Shown here piece by piece: positions 7,746-16,582 of a DNA stretch of 64,000 nt (position 1 is the stretch's first letter; the number at the start of each line of letters is the position of its first letter). Source of the DNA: Prevotella sp. P3-122 (GTDB taxonomy: Bacteria > Bacteroidota > Bacteroidia > Bacteroidales > Bacteroidaceae); the NCBI RefSeq assembly GCF_002251365.1, contig NZ_NPJH01000098.1, positions 1 through 64,000 of the forward strand. Reading direction: 5' to 3'. The notes below the pieces were generated by a model, which had not been told where the DNA came from, searched no databases, and was given only the letters and a program-made list of their open reading frames with translations. The position numbers and the translations under genes are program-made.

Positions 7746-8750
7746 ATGATTGAGCTCGAGAGACACATAGAAATACTGCTCCTTGACAATGATTGCGTCA
7801 TAGTCCCTGATTTTGGCGGCTTTATGGCACATCATGTTGACGCGCGCTTTGACGAGAGGGACTATACGTTCATCCCGCCATTGCGTACGCTTGGGTTTAA
7901 TCCAAAGCTTACAATGAACGACTCCCTGCTCGCACAGTCGTATGTCGAGGCATACGACATCAGCTATCCGGAGGCCGTGAAGCGCATCAGCGACGAGGTT
8001 AGGGAGGTAAGGGAAAGAATAAGCCATGATGGCTCGTACGAGCTCCACAACATAGGTGTCATCTCCATCAACGATGACGGGAACTACGAGTTTGAGCCTT
8101 GCGAGGCAGGAATACTCACACCCGGGCTGTACGGTCTCGGCAGCTTTGTCTTCAAGCCCATATCTGCCACTGCGGAACAGGAGGAGACAGCACAGGATGC
8201 GGCCGCCAGCATGGCAGACGACACGGAGGACAAGACCATAAGCATCAGGTTGAGCCTTCTCCGCAACCTTGCTGCTGCCTGCATCGCCATCATCGCTTTC
8301 CTGCTGCTGCCCAAGCCTCTTGACAACCATACGGCTCAAACGGCTGGCACCACCATTGACACTGGCATGCTTGACAGGATTATGCCAAAGGATGTTACCA
8401 CCGGTACGGATGTAGTCAAGAACATTGATGTGCGCAAGGTCATCAAGGAAGCCAAAGCAACAAAAGAAACTACTGAAGAGGCCAGCCAGCCGACTGCAGA
8501 GGTAATAAAGACAGAAGAGACAAGCTATGTCATAGTACTGGCATCGAAAGTAGGCAAGAAAAATGCTGAGGCATACGCACAGACTCTCCGCAACAAAGGC
8601 TACGAGGAGGCACGGGCCGTGACAAGGACAAACGGCTCGAAAGTAGTATACGGAAACTACAGCAGTCAGGAAGAGGCCCAGCAAGCTCTTAGGGATTTGA
8701 GAAGCAAGAGTGAGTTTGCCGACGGATGGGTAATGAAGGTAACTCAATAA
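7746..8750 (+). CDS. HU-CCDC81 and SPOR domain membrane protein
   Basis: A 334-residue protein of a Bacteroidota-specific architecture. The N-terminal HU-CCDC81-type domain (about 1-140) opens MIELERHIEILLLDNDCVIV, PDFGGFMAHHV, with a second module around NIGVISINDDGNYEFEP. A single transmembrane segment lies near residue 180 (LAAACIAIIAFLLLP). A C-terminal SPOR domain (about 258-334, SYVIVLASKVGKKNAEAYAQ) follows; SPOR domains bind denuded septal peptidoglycan. It is therefore probably an inner-membrane protein linking the cytoplasm to the division-site wall. The conserved family start fits ATG 7746, which makes the transcript leaderless. Confidence 0.85.
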   Translation: MIELERHIEILLLDNDCVIVPDFGGFMAHHVDARFDERDYTFIPPLRTLGFNPKLTMNDSLLAQSYVEAYDISYPEAVKRISDEVREVRERISHDGSYELHNIGVISINDDGNYEFEPCEAGILTPGLYGLGSFVFKPISATAEQEETAQDAAASMADDTEDKTISIRLSLLRNLAAACIAIIAFLLLPKPLDNHTAQTAGTTIDTGMLDRIMPKDVTTGTDVVKNIDVRKVIKEAKATKETTEEASQPTAEVIKTEETSYVIVLASKVGKKNAEAYAQTLRNKGYEEARAVTRTNGSKVVYGNYSSQEEAQQALRDLRSKSEFADGWVMKVTQ

Positions 8751-8751
8751 T

Positions 8752-8855
8752 GGTTTAACGGTTTAATGGTTTAATGGTATAACGGTTTAATGGTTTAACC
8801 TAATAACCTAATAACCCTTTACCCCAATAACCTAATAACCCCTTAAAATAACCCC
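8752..8855. repeat. 8-nt-period AT-rich array after the SPOR gene
   Basis: From 2 nt after the stop, six 8-nt units of GGTTTAAY (8752, 8760, 8768, 8776, 8784, 8792) are followed by units of CTAATAAC and variants (8800, 8808, 8824, 8832). It fills almost the whole gap up to the next start codon at 8866. Confidence 0.85.
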
Positions 8856-8865
8856 TTATCACAGG

Positions 8866-9402
8866 ATGAAAAGAGTAAGATGTCCGAAGTGCGATAACTT
8901 CATAACGTTCGATGAGACCAAATACGAGTCTGGCCAGTCACTGGTGTTCAAATGCCCGGAGTGTGGAAAGGAATTCGGCATAAAAATTGGCGTGACAAAA
9001 CTAAGGAACAGGCAGAAAGAGGAAAACCCTGACGAGATGGCCAACGAGAAAGGCTGCGGCTCAATAGTTGTCATAGAGAATGTCTTCCACTACAAGCAGG
9101 TAATACCACTCCAGATGGGCGACAACGTCATTGGACGCTACATGAAAGGCTCCGGCATCAACTGTCCCATAGAAACCAACGACCCGAGCATTGACATGAA
9201 CCATTGTGTCATAAACATCAGCCGTGACAAGAAGGGCAACTTGAAATACATCCTACGCGACGGCCCGAGCTATACCGGCACGTTTGTAGACAACGAAATC
9301 CTTGGTGATAAGGAACGGAGGGTTATTGGCAACGGCACCCTTTTCACCATTGGTGCAACATCAGTAATACTGCGCACTACCGACGAGGATGAGGCAGAGT
9401 AA
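8866..9402 (+). CDS. MJ0042-type zinc-ribbon plus FHA domain protein
   Basis: A 178-residue protein. Residues 1-38 form a zinc ribbon with CxxC pairs at C6/C9 and C30/C33 (RCPKCDNF, KCPECGKEF). Residues about 65-170 form a forkhead-associated fold, a phosphothreonine-binding module, with NVIGRYMKGSGINCPIE (GR motif), DPSIDMNHCVI (S/NxxH-type) and TGTFVDNEIL in the usual order. It is likely a signalling adaptor for a Ser/Thr kinase pathway or a scaffold, but no kinase is nearby. The zinc ribbon resembles that of the membrane protein at 61000-61749. The acidic end (TTDEDEAE) is complete. Confidence 0.85.
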   Translation: MKRVRCPKCDNFITFDETKYESGQSLVFKCPECGKEFGIKIGVTKLRNRQKEENPDEMANEKGCGSIVVIENVFHYKQVIPLQMGDNVIGRYMKGSGINCPIETNDPSIDMNHCVINISRDKKGNLKYILRDGPSYTGTFVDNEILGDKERRVIGNGTLFTIGATSVILRTTDEDEAE

Positions 9403-9533
9403 AAGGCTGACAGGAAACAGCACCCTGCACCAATGCCCAGTGTCTGTATAATGTCAATTTGTGGCATCTAAGGCAAGAAAACATTTCATTTTATAAATAA
9501 TACTGCTACATGCCGTAATTTTTCGTAATACAA

Positions 9534-9565
9534 TTTCCTGTTTTCAATTAATCTTTGTATCTTTG
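9534..9565 (+). promoter_or_regulatory. Promoter of purU
   Basis: TTTC 9534-9537, 20-nt spacer, TATCTTTG 9558-9565; ATG at 9592. The 131 nt between the previous stop and this promoter show nothing else. Confidence 0.6.
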
Positions 9566-9587
9566 CAACGTTTATTAACAACGTTGC
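9565..9587 (+). promoter_or_regulatory. Inverted repeat over the purU transcription start
   Basis: GCAACGTT (9565-9572), 7-nt spacer, AACGTTGC (9580-9587), perfect arms. It starts on the last base of the -7 box and covers the expected start of transcription, so it fits an operator better than an RNA hairpin. Confidence 0.4.
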
Positions 9588-9591
9588 GAAC

Positions 9592-10455
9592 ATGAAATCA
9601 ACAGCAATACTGCTTCTTCACTGTCCCGATGAGCATGGAATAATCTCGGAGGTGACCAAGTTTATAACAGACAACAAGGGTAACATCGTATACCTCGACC
9701 AATATGTCGACCGTGAAGACGGCATGTTCTTTATGAGACTGGAATGGGAACTGGAGGATTTCATCATTCCACGGGAAAAGATAAGAGAATATATCGACAC
9801 GCTATACTCGCAAAGGTACAGCATGACCTTCAACCTTTACTTTAATGACGAGCGTCCACGCATGGCCATCTTCGTAAGCAAGATGAGCCATTGCCTGTAC
9901 GACCTGCTGGCACGTTACAAGGCCGGTGAGTGGAACGTGGACATACCATGCATTGTCAGCAACCACGAGGACCTTCGCTACGTTGCCGAGCAGTTTGGCA
10001 TCCCATACTACGTATGGTCAATAAACAAGGACCACTCCAACAAGGACGAGGTGGAGAAGGCCGAGATGGAGCTGCTACAGAAGGAGAAAGTTACCTTCAT
10101 AGTACTGGCAAGGTATATGCAGATTATCACCGACAACATGATAAACGCCTATCCGCACCATATCATCAACATACACCACTCGTTCCTCCCGGCCTTCATA
10201 GGCGCCAAGCCGTACCATCAGGCATGGGAACGCGGAGTGAAGATTATCGGTGCTACAAGCCACTATGTCACGGCCGACCTCGACGCAGGACCAATCATTG
10301 AGCAGGACGTTACGCGCATTACTCACAAGGACACGCCCGAAAGCCTCGTCCTCAAGGGCAAGGACTTGGAGAAAATTGTTCTGTCAAGGGCTGTCACGAA
10401 GCACATTGAGCGGAAAATCCTCACTTACAACAACAAGACCATCATATTCAGCTGA
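9592..10455 (+). CDS. purU: Formyltetrahydrofolate deformylase
   Basis: Hydrolyses 10-formyl-THF to THF and formate, balancing one-carbon pools. The 287-residue length is normal. The N-terminal ACT domain (about 5-85, LLHCPDEHGIISEVTKFIT) is followed by a formyltransferase fold. Its catalytic Asn-His-Asp set is visible in INIHHSFLPAFIGAKPYHQA and TSHYVTADLDAGPIIEQDV. It heads a plus-strand run into the his genes (28 nt to hisH). One-carbon and purine metabolism meet histidine biosynthesis through AICAR, which may explain the linkage. Confidence 0.95.
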   Translation: MKSTAILLLHCPDEHGIISEVTKFITDNKGNIVYLDQYVDREDGMFFMRLEWELEDFIIPREKIREYIDTLYSQRYSMTFNLYFNDERPRMAIFVSKMSHCLYDLLARYKAGEWNVDIPCIVSNHEDLRYVAEQFGIPYYVWSINKDHSNKDEVEKAEMELLQKEKVTFIVLARYMQIITDNMINAYPHHIINIHHSFLPAFIGAKPYHQAWERGVKIIGATSHYVTADLDAGPIIEQDVTRITHKDTPESLVLKGKDLEKIVLSRAVTKHIERKILTYNNKTIIFS

Positions 10456-10483
10456 CAACAACAGCAGGAAGGACTGACGAAAC

Positions 10484-11086
10484 GTGAAAGTATCTATTGT
10501 AAAATACAATGCCGGAAACATCTACTCCGTTGTCAATGCCTTGAGAAGACTTGGAGTAGAACCGCTGATAACGGACGACGCAGAGACATTGGCATCGTCA
10601 GACAGGGTGCTGTTCCCCGGACAGGGCGAGGCCCGCACCACCATGTCGTATATCAGGGAACATCGCCTTGACGACATCATACGCAACCTCAGACAGCCCG
10701 TTCTGGGAATATGTATAGGACAGCAACTGATGTGCAGCCATAGCGAGGAGGGAGATACAGACTGCATAGGCCTGTTCCCAATGACTGTGAGGAGGTTTCA
10801 GCCTACATGCCACGAGGACAAGGTTCCTGCTATGGGATGGAACAGGATTTCGATAGGCGACACTCCCGACAGGCTATTCGCAGGAATTGGCAACGAACCG
10901 TATGTCTACTTCATACACAGCTACTATGTGCCTGAATGTCAATGGACCATAGCCTCAGCAGACTACATACACCCGTTCTCTGCCGCCTTAAGGAAAGACA
11001 ACTTCTACGCTACACAGTTCCATCCGGAGAAGAGCGGCAAGGTGGGTGAGAGGATATTGAGAAACTTTCTTGAGATAGAACCATAA
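10484..11086 (+). CDS. hisH: Imidazole glycerol phosphate synthase, glutaminase subunit
   Basis: Class I glutamine amidotransferase that feeds ammonia to HisF. 200 residues. The nucleophile Cys lies in VLGICIGQQLM (family GICLGMQLL), and the His/Glu pair in TQFHPEKSG. It starts with GTG at 10484 (MKVSIVKYNAGNIYSV); no ATG fits the conserved N-terminus. It overlaps hisA by one base (TAATG). Confidence 0.95.
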   Translation: MKVSIVKYNAGNIYSVVNALRRLGVEPLITDDAETLASSDRVLFPGQGEARTTMSYIREHRLDDIIRNLRQPVLGICIGQQLMCSHSEEGDTDCIGLFPMTVRRFQPTCHEDKVPAMGWNRISIGDTPDRLFAGIGNEPYVYFIHSYYVPECQWTIASADYIHPFSAALRKDNFYATQFHPEKSGKVGERILRNFLEIEP

Positions 11087-11811
11087 TGAGAAATAAAATA
11101 GAGCTTATACCGGCCATAGACATCATAGACGGCAAGTGCGTGAGGCTTACCAAGGGTGACTACGGGCAGAAGACAATATATGACAACAGCCCCGCTGACG
11201 TGGCTCGCCGCTTTGAGGACCTGGGCTTCGACAGGCTGCATGTCGTAGACCTTGACGGAGCAAAGTCAAGGCATATCGTCAACGATGCGGCCCTACGCTC
11301 CATAACCTCGTCGACAAATCTGAAGGTAGATTTTGGAGGAGGCATCAAGACAAGCGATGACATAGCCAAGGCGTTTGATGCCGGAGCGGCAATGGTAACC
11401 GTAGGCAGCGTGGCCGTGACATGCCCGGAACTGTTCATGGGATGGCTCGACACCTATGGAGCAGACAGGCTCATACTGGGTGCAGACGTGCGCAACGGAA
11501 TGATTTCCATAAATGGATGGAAGGAAGACTCTGCCGAGGAGCTGCTGCCATTCCTGAAGCAATATGTCGACAAGGGGGTAAGGAACGTGCTCTGTACGGA
11601 CATATCGAAAGACGGCACCCTGCAAGGTCCTGCAATCGGTCTCTACAGACAGATAATGGACGCCTACCCCACCCTGCACCTGATAGCCAGCGGGGGCGTT
11701 GGCAGCAACGAGGACATAAAGGCCCTGGCCGACAGCGGCATTCCTGCCGTGGTATTCGGCAAGGCATACTACGAGGGCAAGATAAACATCGACACACTAT
11801 GGGAACATTAG
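11086..11811 (+). CDS. hisA: Phosphoribosylformimino-5-aminoimidazole carboxamide ribotide isomerase
   Basis: Amadori isomerase of histidine biosynthesis, (beta/alpha)8 barrel of 241 residues. Catalytic Asp in IELIPAIDIIDGKCVRL and the second Asp in LCTDISKDGTLQGP. Phosphate-binding loops are VDFGGGIKT and ASGGVGSNED. It overlaps both neighbours, so translation is probably coupled. Confidence 0.96.
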   Translation: MRNKIELIPAIDIIDGKCVRLTKGDYGQKTIYDNSPADVARRFEDLGFDRLHVVDLDGAKSRHIVNDAALRSITSSTNLKVDFGGGIKTSDDIAKAFDAGAAMVTVGSVAVTCPELFMGWLDTYGADRLILGADVRNGMISINGWKEDSAEELLPFLKQYVDKGVRNVLCTDISKDGTLQGPAIGLYRQIMDAYPTLHLIASGGVGSNEDIKALADSGIPAVVFGKAYYEGKINIDTLWEH

Positions 11812-12560
11812 CAAAACGCATCATACCATGCCTGGATGTCAGGAACGGCGAGACCGTGAAAGGCACCAACTTCGTAAACCTGCGCAGCGCTGGCGACCCT
11901 GTGGAGCTGGGCAAGGTATACAGCGAGGCCGGAGCCGACGAGCTGGTATTCCTCGACATAACAGCAAGCTTCGAGGAACGCAAAACCTTCACGGACATGG
12001 TGACACGCGTGGCCAAGGAGATAAACATCCCCTTCACCGTTGGTGGCGGCATCAACCAGCTGTCGGACGTAGACAGGCTGCTCAACGCTGGAGCTGACAA
12101 GGTGAGCATCAACTCCGCTGCCATCAGAACACCTCAGCTCATCGATGACATAGCGGGCACATTCGGCTCGCAGGTCTGCGTATGCGCCATTGACGCACGG
12201 ATGGACAGCGACGGATGGCATTGTTATGTAAAGGGAGGCAGAGAACGTGTGGAACTGGGACTTTTCGACTGGGCACACGAGGTACAGGAGCGTGGCGCAG
12301 GAGAAATACTCTTTACCAGCATGGACCACGACGGTGTGAAGCAGGGTTTTGCCAACGAGGCTCTGGCAAAGCTGGCCGACCAGCTCAGCATTCCAGTCAT
12401 AGCAAGTGGCGGAGCGGGAACGAAGGAGCATTTCCTCGACGCATTCCGCAAAGGAAAGGCTGACGCCGCTCTTGCAGCAAGCGTCTTCCACTTCGGCGAG
12501 ATTAGCATACAGGAGCTAAAGGCCTATCTGAATGACAATGGGGTGAACGTCAGAATGTAG
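11799..12560 (+). CDS. hisF: Imidazole glycerol phosphate synthase, cyclase subunit
   Basis: Cyclises PRFAR with ammonia from HisH to IGP and AICAR. 253 residues from ATG 11799, which overlaps hisA by 13 nt. The frame is open further upstream, but the family begins LAKRIIPCLDVRNGETVKG, so the extension is rejected. Asp11 (CLDV) and the second catalytic Asp (FTSMDHDGVKQG) are present, with barrel phosphate loops VGGGI and ASGGAGT. Confidence 0.96.
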   Translation: MGTLAKRIIPCLDVRNGETVKGTNFVNLRSAGDPVELGKVYSEAGADELVFLDITASFEERKTFTDMVTRVAKEINIPFTVGGGINQLSDVDRLLNAGADKVSINSAAIRTPQLIDDIAGTFGSQVCVCAIDARMDSDGWHCYVKGGRERVELGLFDWAHEVQERGAGEILFTSMDHDGVKQGFANEALAKLADQLSIPVIASGGAGTKEHFLDAFRKGKADAALAASVFHFGEISIQELKAYLNDNGVNVRM

Positions 12561-12604
12561 TAAAAGACAGATAAAGGACATATTCGAAATATAGATATAC
12601 GATA

Positions 12605-13249
12605 ATGGAGATTGACTTCGACAAACTGGGAGGCCTCGTGCCGGCAATTGTTCAGGACGCAAGAACAAAGAATGTTCTTATGCTGGGCTTCATGAACCGT
12701 GAGGCTTACGACAAGACTGTCGCTACGGGAAAGGTGACTTTCTGGAGCCGCTCCCGCAACTGCCTTTGGACAAAGGGCGAGACATCAGGAAATTATCTGA
12801 ACCTCGTAGAGGTGAGGAACGACTGCGACAAGGACACGCTGCTCGTGAAAGCCATCCCTGACGGACCGACTTGCCACACGGGAACAGACACCTGCTGGGG
12901 CGAGGACAATAGCGCAAACCCACTGCTGTTCCTCACGGAACTGCAGGACTTCATAGAGAAACGGCATGAGGAGATGCCTGAGGGCAGCTACACTACGAGC
13001 CTATTCCGGAAAGGAATTAACAGAATAGCACAAAAGGTTGGCGAGGAGGCTCTTGAGACTGTCATCGAAGCTACTAACGGCAGCAATGACAAGATGGTCT
13101 ACGAGGCTTCCGACCTGCTGTACCACCTCATTGTGATGCTCACCGAGAAGGGACTGCGCATAGAGGATGTGGCAGGAGAACTGCAGAAAAGACACGACCC
13201 GGAATGGGACAAGAAACGGAGAATGGAGAAGAGCAAGGAAGCCAAATAA
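12605..13249 (+). CDS. hisI: Bifunctional phosphoribosyl-AMP cyclohydrolase / phosphoribosyl-ATP pyrophosphatase
   Basis: HisIE, 214 residues, catalysing steps 2 and 3 of histidine biosynthesis. The cyclohydrolase half (about 1-115) has zinc-site residues in WTKGETSGN and the CDKD and TCHTGTDTCW segments. The pyrophosphohydrolase half (about 115-205) has the MazG-like VGEEALETVIEA and YEASDLLYHLIVML. It lies 44 nt after hisF. hisB sits separately at 27850; hisG, hisD and hisC are not in the window. Confidence 0.96.
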   Translation: MEIDFDKLGGLVPAIVQDARTKNVLMLGFMNREAYDKTVATGKVTFWSRSRNCLWTKGETSGNYLNLVEVRNDCDKDTLLVKAIPDGPTCHTGTDTCWGEDNSANPLLFLTELQDFIEKRHEEMPEGSYTTSLFRKGINRIAQKVGEEALETVIEATNGSNDKMVYEASDLLYHLIVMLTEKGLRIEDVAGELQKRHDPEWDKKRRMEKSKEAK

Positions 13250-13299
13250 TAAAAATCTGAGAACAAGGCAAATAACACAATAATAACAGAATAAAAGAA

Positions 13300-14004
13300 A
13301 TGCTGATTGAGTACAAGAACGTAAACATATACCAGCAGGACACGATGGTTCTCAGCAACGTCGACTTTCACGTTGACGAAGGCGAGTTCATATATATCAT
13401 CGGCAAAGTAGGCTCGGGCAAAAGCTCGCTGCTCAAGACCACCTACTGCGAGTTGGACCTGTATCAGGACGAGGCCGACAAGGCTGAGATACTTGGACGC
13501 AACCTGCTGAAGCTCAGACGCAAGGACATACCGTCGCTTAGGAAGGAAATGGGCATCATATTCCAGGACTTCCAGCTGCTGCATGACCGTACGGTGTACC
13601 AGAACCTGCTGTTCGTGCTGAAAGCTACCGGATGGAAAGACAAGGAGAAAATCAAGACGCGCATATCCGAAGTGCTTGCCGATGTCGGCATGCAGGACAA
13701 GGCTGACTCCATGCCCCATGAGCTGTCCGGAGGTGAGCAGCAGCGCATATCAATAGCGCGCGCATTGCTCAACCAACCAAAGGTAATCATTGCCGACGAG
13801 CCTACCGGCAACCTCGACCCAGAGACAGCCAGCTCGATACTGCAACTGCTGAAGGACATCACGGCGACGGGCACGGCCATTGTGATGACCACGCACAACA
13901 TTCCACTCATCGACAAATATCCCGGCATCGTATATAAATGTCAGGACGGAAAGATTACAGACATCACAAAGGACTATAGCCACATGTGCCTCGAAGAGGA
14001 ATAG
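13300..14004 (+). CDS. ftsE: FtsE-like ABC transporter ATP-binding protein
   Basis: A 234-residue ABC ATPase with Walker A GKVGSGKSS (near 38), Q-loop GIIFQDFQLL, signature LSGGEQQR, Walker B VIIADEPTGNLD and switch His in TTHN. The sequence order and short length match FtsE, which with FtsX controls septal peptidoglycan hydrolases. No permease gene follows, so the FtsX partner must be elsewhere; a MacB/LolD-type role cannot be fully excluded. Confidence 0.8.
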   Translation: MLIEYKNVNIYQQDTMVLSNVDFHVDEGEFIYIIGKVGSGKSSLLKTTYCELDLYQDEADKAEILGRNLLKLRRKDIPSLRKEMGIIFQDFQLLHDRTVYQNLLFVLKATGWKDKEKIKTRISEVLADVGMQDKADSMPHELSGGEQQRISIARALLNQPKVIIADEPTGNLDPETASSILQLLKDITATGTAIVMTTHNIPLIDKYPGIVYKCQDGKITDITKDYSHMCLEEE

Positions 14005-14061
14005 GCATCACGGGGCTGTAGGCAAGACTATAAAGGAACAAATAAAATAATAATAACGATT

Positions 14062-15381
14062 ATGAAGGTAATGAAATTTGGAGGCACCTCGGTGGGTACT
14101 CCTGAGAGAATGAAAAACGTTTCACAGCTCATCACCGAATCGGGTGAGCAGACTTTCGTTGTGCTCTCCGCCATGAGCGGTACTACCAACTCCCTCGTTG
14201 AAATCAGCGACTATCTGTACAAGAAGAACCCGGAGGGCGCTAACGAGGTTATCAACAACCTGGAGAAGAAATACATGCAGCATGTAGAGGAACTGTTCTC
14301 TACCGACGAATACAAGCAGAAGACATGCGAGTTCCTGCAGTCGGAGTTCAAGTTCCTGCGCTCGTTCACCAAGGATCTCTTCACAAGCTTCGAGGAAAAG
14401 AGCATCGTGGCACAAGGCGAGATTATCAGCACCAACATGGTTGTGAACTATCTTCAGGAATGTGGCGTGAAGGCCATTCTGCTCAATGCCCTCGACTTCA
14501 TGCGCACAGACAAGAACGCAGAGCCAGACCCCCAATATATCAAGGAGAAGCTGCAGGCCATAATGAACGACAACGAGGGCTACCAGATATACATCACCCA
14601 GGGTTTCATCTGCCGCAACGCCTACGGAGAGATTGACAACCTGCAGCGTGGCGGCTCCGACTATACCGCCTCTCTCATTGGTGCCGCCCTGCCCGCAGAG
14701 GAGATACAGATATGGACCGACATTGACGGCATGCACAACAACGACCCACGCATTGTCGACAAGACTGAGGCCGTTAGGCAGCTCAACTTCGAGGAGGCCG
14801 CCGAGCTGGCATATTTCGGTGCGAAGATACTTCATCCGACATGTGTTCAGCCTGCCAAGTACGCTGGCATTCCCGTAAGACTAAAGAACACCATGGACCC
14901 ACAGGCCGAGGGAACAATCATTGACAACGTCATTGTAAGAGGCAAGATAAAGGCTGTCGCTGCCAAGGACAACATCACGGCAATAAAGATAAAGTCGTCG
15001 CGCATGCTTCTCGCAACAGGTTTTCTCAGAAAGGTATTCGAGATTTTCGAGAGCTACCAGACGCCTATCGACATGATTGCCACATCAGAGGTGGGTGTAA
15101 GCATGAGCATCGACAAGGACGACCACCTGAACGATATCGTCAACGAGCTGAAGAAATATGGCACCGTGACGGTAGACACGAACATGTGCATCGTATGCGT
15201 TGTCGGCGACCTTGACTGGAGCAACCTCGGGTTCGAGACTCTCGCCACAGACGCAATGAAGAACATCCCCGTGAGGATGATAAGCTACGGAGGAAGCAAC
15301 TACAACATATCATTCCTCATAAAGGAAAGCGACAAGAAGCGCGCTCTCCAGAACCTTAGCGACGTACTGTTCAACAAATAA
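14062..15381 (+). CDS. lysC: Aspartate kinase, monofunctional
   Basis: Phosphorylates aspartate, the first step to diaminopimelate, lysine, methionine and threonine. 439 residues. Kinase domain starts VMKFGGTSVGTPERM and has RGGSDYTASLIGAAL and IWTDIDGMHNNDPR. Two ACT domains fill the C-terminal 150 residues and give feedback control. No homoserine dehydrogenase is fused. lysA follows after 43 nt, so this pair probably serves DAP/lysine supply. Confidence 0.95.
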   Translation: MKVMKFGGTSVGTPERMKNVSQLITESGEQTFVVLSAMSGTTNSLVEISDYLYKKNPEGANEVINNLEKKYMQHVEELFSTDEYKQKTCEFLQSEFKFLRSFTKDLFTSFEEKSIVAQGEIISTNMVVNYLQECGVKAILLNALDFMRTDKNAEPDPQYIKEKLQAIMNDNEGYQIYITQGFICRNAYGEIDNLQRGGSDYTASLIGAALPAEEIQIWTDIDGMHNNDPRIVDKTEAVRQLNFEEAAELAYFGAKILHPTCVQPAKYAGIPVRLKNTMDPQAEGTIIDNVIVRGKIKAVAAKDNITAIKIKSSRMLLATGFLRKVFEIFESYQTPIDMIATSEVGVSMSIDKDDHLNDIVNELKKYGTVTVDTNMCIVCVVGDLDWSNLGFETLATDAMKNIPVRMISYGGSNYNISFLIKESDKKRALQNLSDVLFNK

Positions 15382-15424
15382 GCAACTTATCAGAAACAAC
15401 ACATACACTTACAGATTAGCATAT

Positions 15425-16582
15425 ATGAAAGGTAATTTCCCCATAGAACGGTTCAGTGGCATAGAGACGCCATTCTACTACTACGACAGCGAGTTGCTGC
15501 GCAAGACGCTCAATACCATCAACGACGAGGCCGGCAAGCATGAGAACTTCTGCGTGCATTATGCCGTTAAGGCCAATGCCAACCCGAGAGTTCTGAACAT
15601 CATCTGCCAGGCCGGCCTTGGTGCCGACTGCGTAAGCGGTGGAGAGATTGAGGCATGCATAAAAGCAGGGTTCGCACCATCGAAGATAGTATATGCCGGA
15701 GTAGGCAAGAGCGACTGGGAGATAAATCTCGGACTCGACCACGACATCTTCTGCTTCAATGTAGAGAGCATAGCAGAGCTGGAGGTTATCAACGAGCTCG
15801 CACAGGCCAAGGGTAAGGTGGCAAGGGTGGCCTTCCGCATCAACCCTAACGTGGGCGCGCATACACACGCCAACATTACCACAGGACTGGCAGAGAACAA
15901 GTTCGGCATTGCCATGGACCAGATGGAGGAGGCTATTGCAGAGGCTGAGAGGATGGAAAACGTAAGCTTCGTTGGATTGCACTTCCATATTGGCAGTCAG
16001 ATACTTGACATGGGTGACTTCGAGGCTTTATGCAACAGGATTAATGAGCTGCAGGACCAGCTGGAACGTCACCATATCAAGGTTGAGAACATCAATGTGG
16101 GAGGCGGACTGGGCATCAGCTACGACCATCCAAACCGTGAGCCGATACCCGACTTCAAGTCGTACTTCAGCACATACGCGACAAAACTGAAGTTGCGTCC
16201 CGGACAGAAGCTGCACTTCGAGCTGGGCAGGGCTGTAGTGGCACAGATGGGAAGCCTCATCACACGCACCCTCTATGTAAAGCAGGGAACGGCCAAGCAG
16301 TTTGCCATCGTTGACGCCGGCATGACCGACCTCATACGTCCGGCACTCTACCAGGCTTACCACAAGATTGAGAACATAAGCAGCGACCTGCCCTGCGAGA
16401 CATACGATGTAGTAGGTCCAATCTGCGAGTCGAGTGATGTCTTTGCCAAAGCTATAGACATCAACAAGACACGGCGCGGTGACCTCATAGCTCTTCGCTC
16501 TGCGGGCGCTTACGGCGAGATTATGGCCAGTCAGTACAACTGCCGTAAACTCCCCAAAGGTTATATCACAGAAGATTTATGA
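15425..16582 (+). CDS. lysA: Diaminopimelate decarboxylase
   Basis: PLP enzyme converting meso-DAP to lysine. 385 residues. PLP Lys lies in VHYAVKANANPRVL, the His/Gly loop in GLHFHIGSQI, and GGGLGISY and ELGRAVVAQ are present. The active-site Cys region is GPICESSDVF. The stop overlaps the next start (ATGA). Confidence 0.95.
   Translation: MKGNFPIERFSGIETPFYYYDSELLRKTLNTINDEAGKHENFCVHYAVKANANPRVLNIICQAGLGADCVSGGEIEACIKAGFAPSKIVYAGVGKSDWEINLGLDHDIFCFNVESIAELEVINELAQAKGKVARVAFRINPNVGAHTHANITTGLAENKFGIAMDQMEEAIAEAERMENVSFVGLHFHIGSQILDMGDFEALCNRINELQDQLERHHIKVENINVGGGLGISYDHPNREPIPDFKSYFSTYATKLKLRPGQKLHFELGRAVVAQMGSLITRTLYVKQGTAKQFAIVDAGMTDLIRPALYQAYHKIENISSDLPCETYDVVGPICESSDVFAKAIDINKTRRGDLIALRSAGAYGEIMASQYNCRKLPKGYITEDL

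Noticed and set aside
7545..8747. 400-residue minus-strand frame
   Set aside because: It is antisense to the well-supported HU-CCDC81/SPOR gene, lacks family features and is Cys/Val-rich like other antisense shadows.
11421..11798. N-terminal extension of hisF within hisA
   Set aside because: The extension is Arg/Gly-rich out-of-frame hisA sequence; the HisF family starts at 11799.
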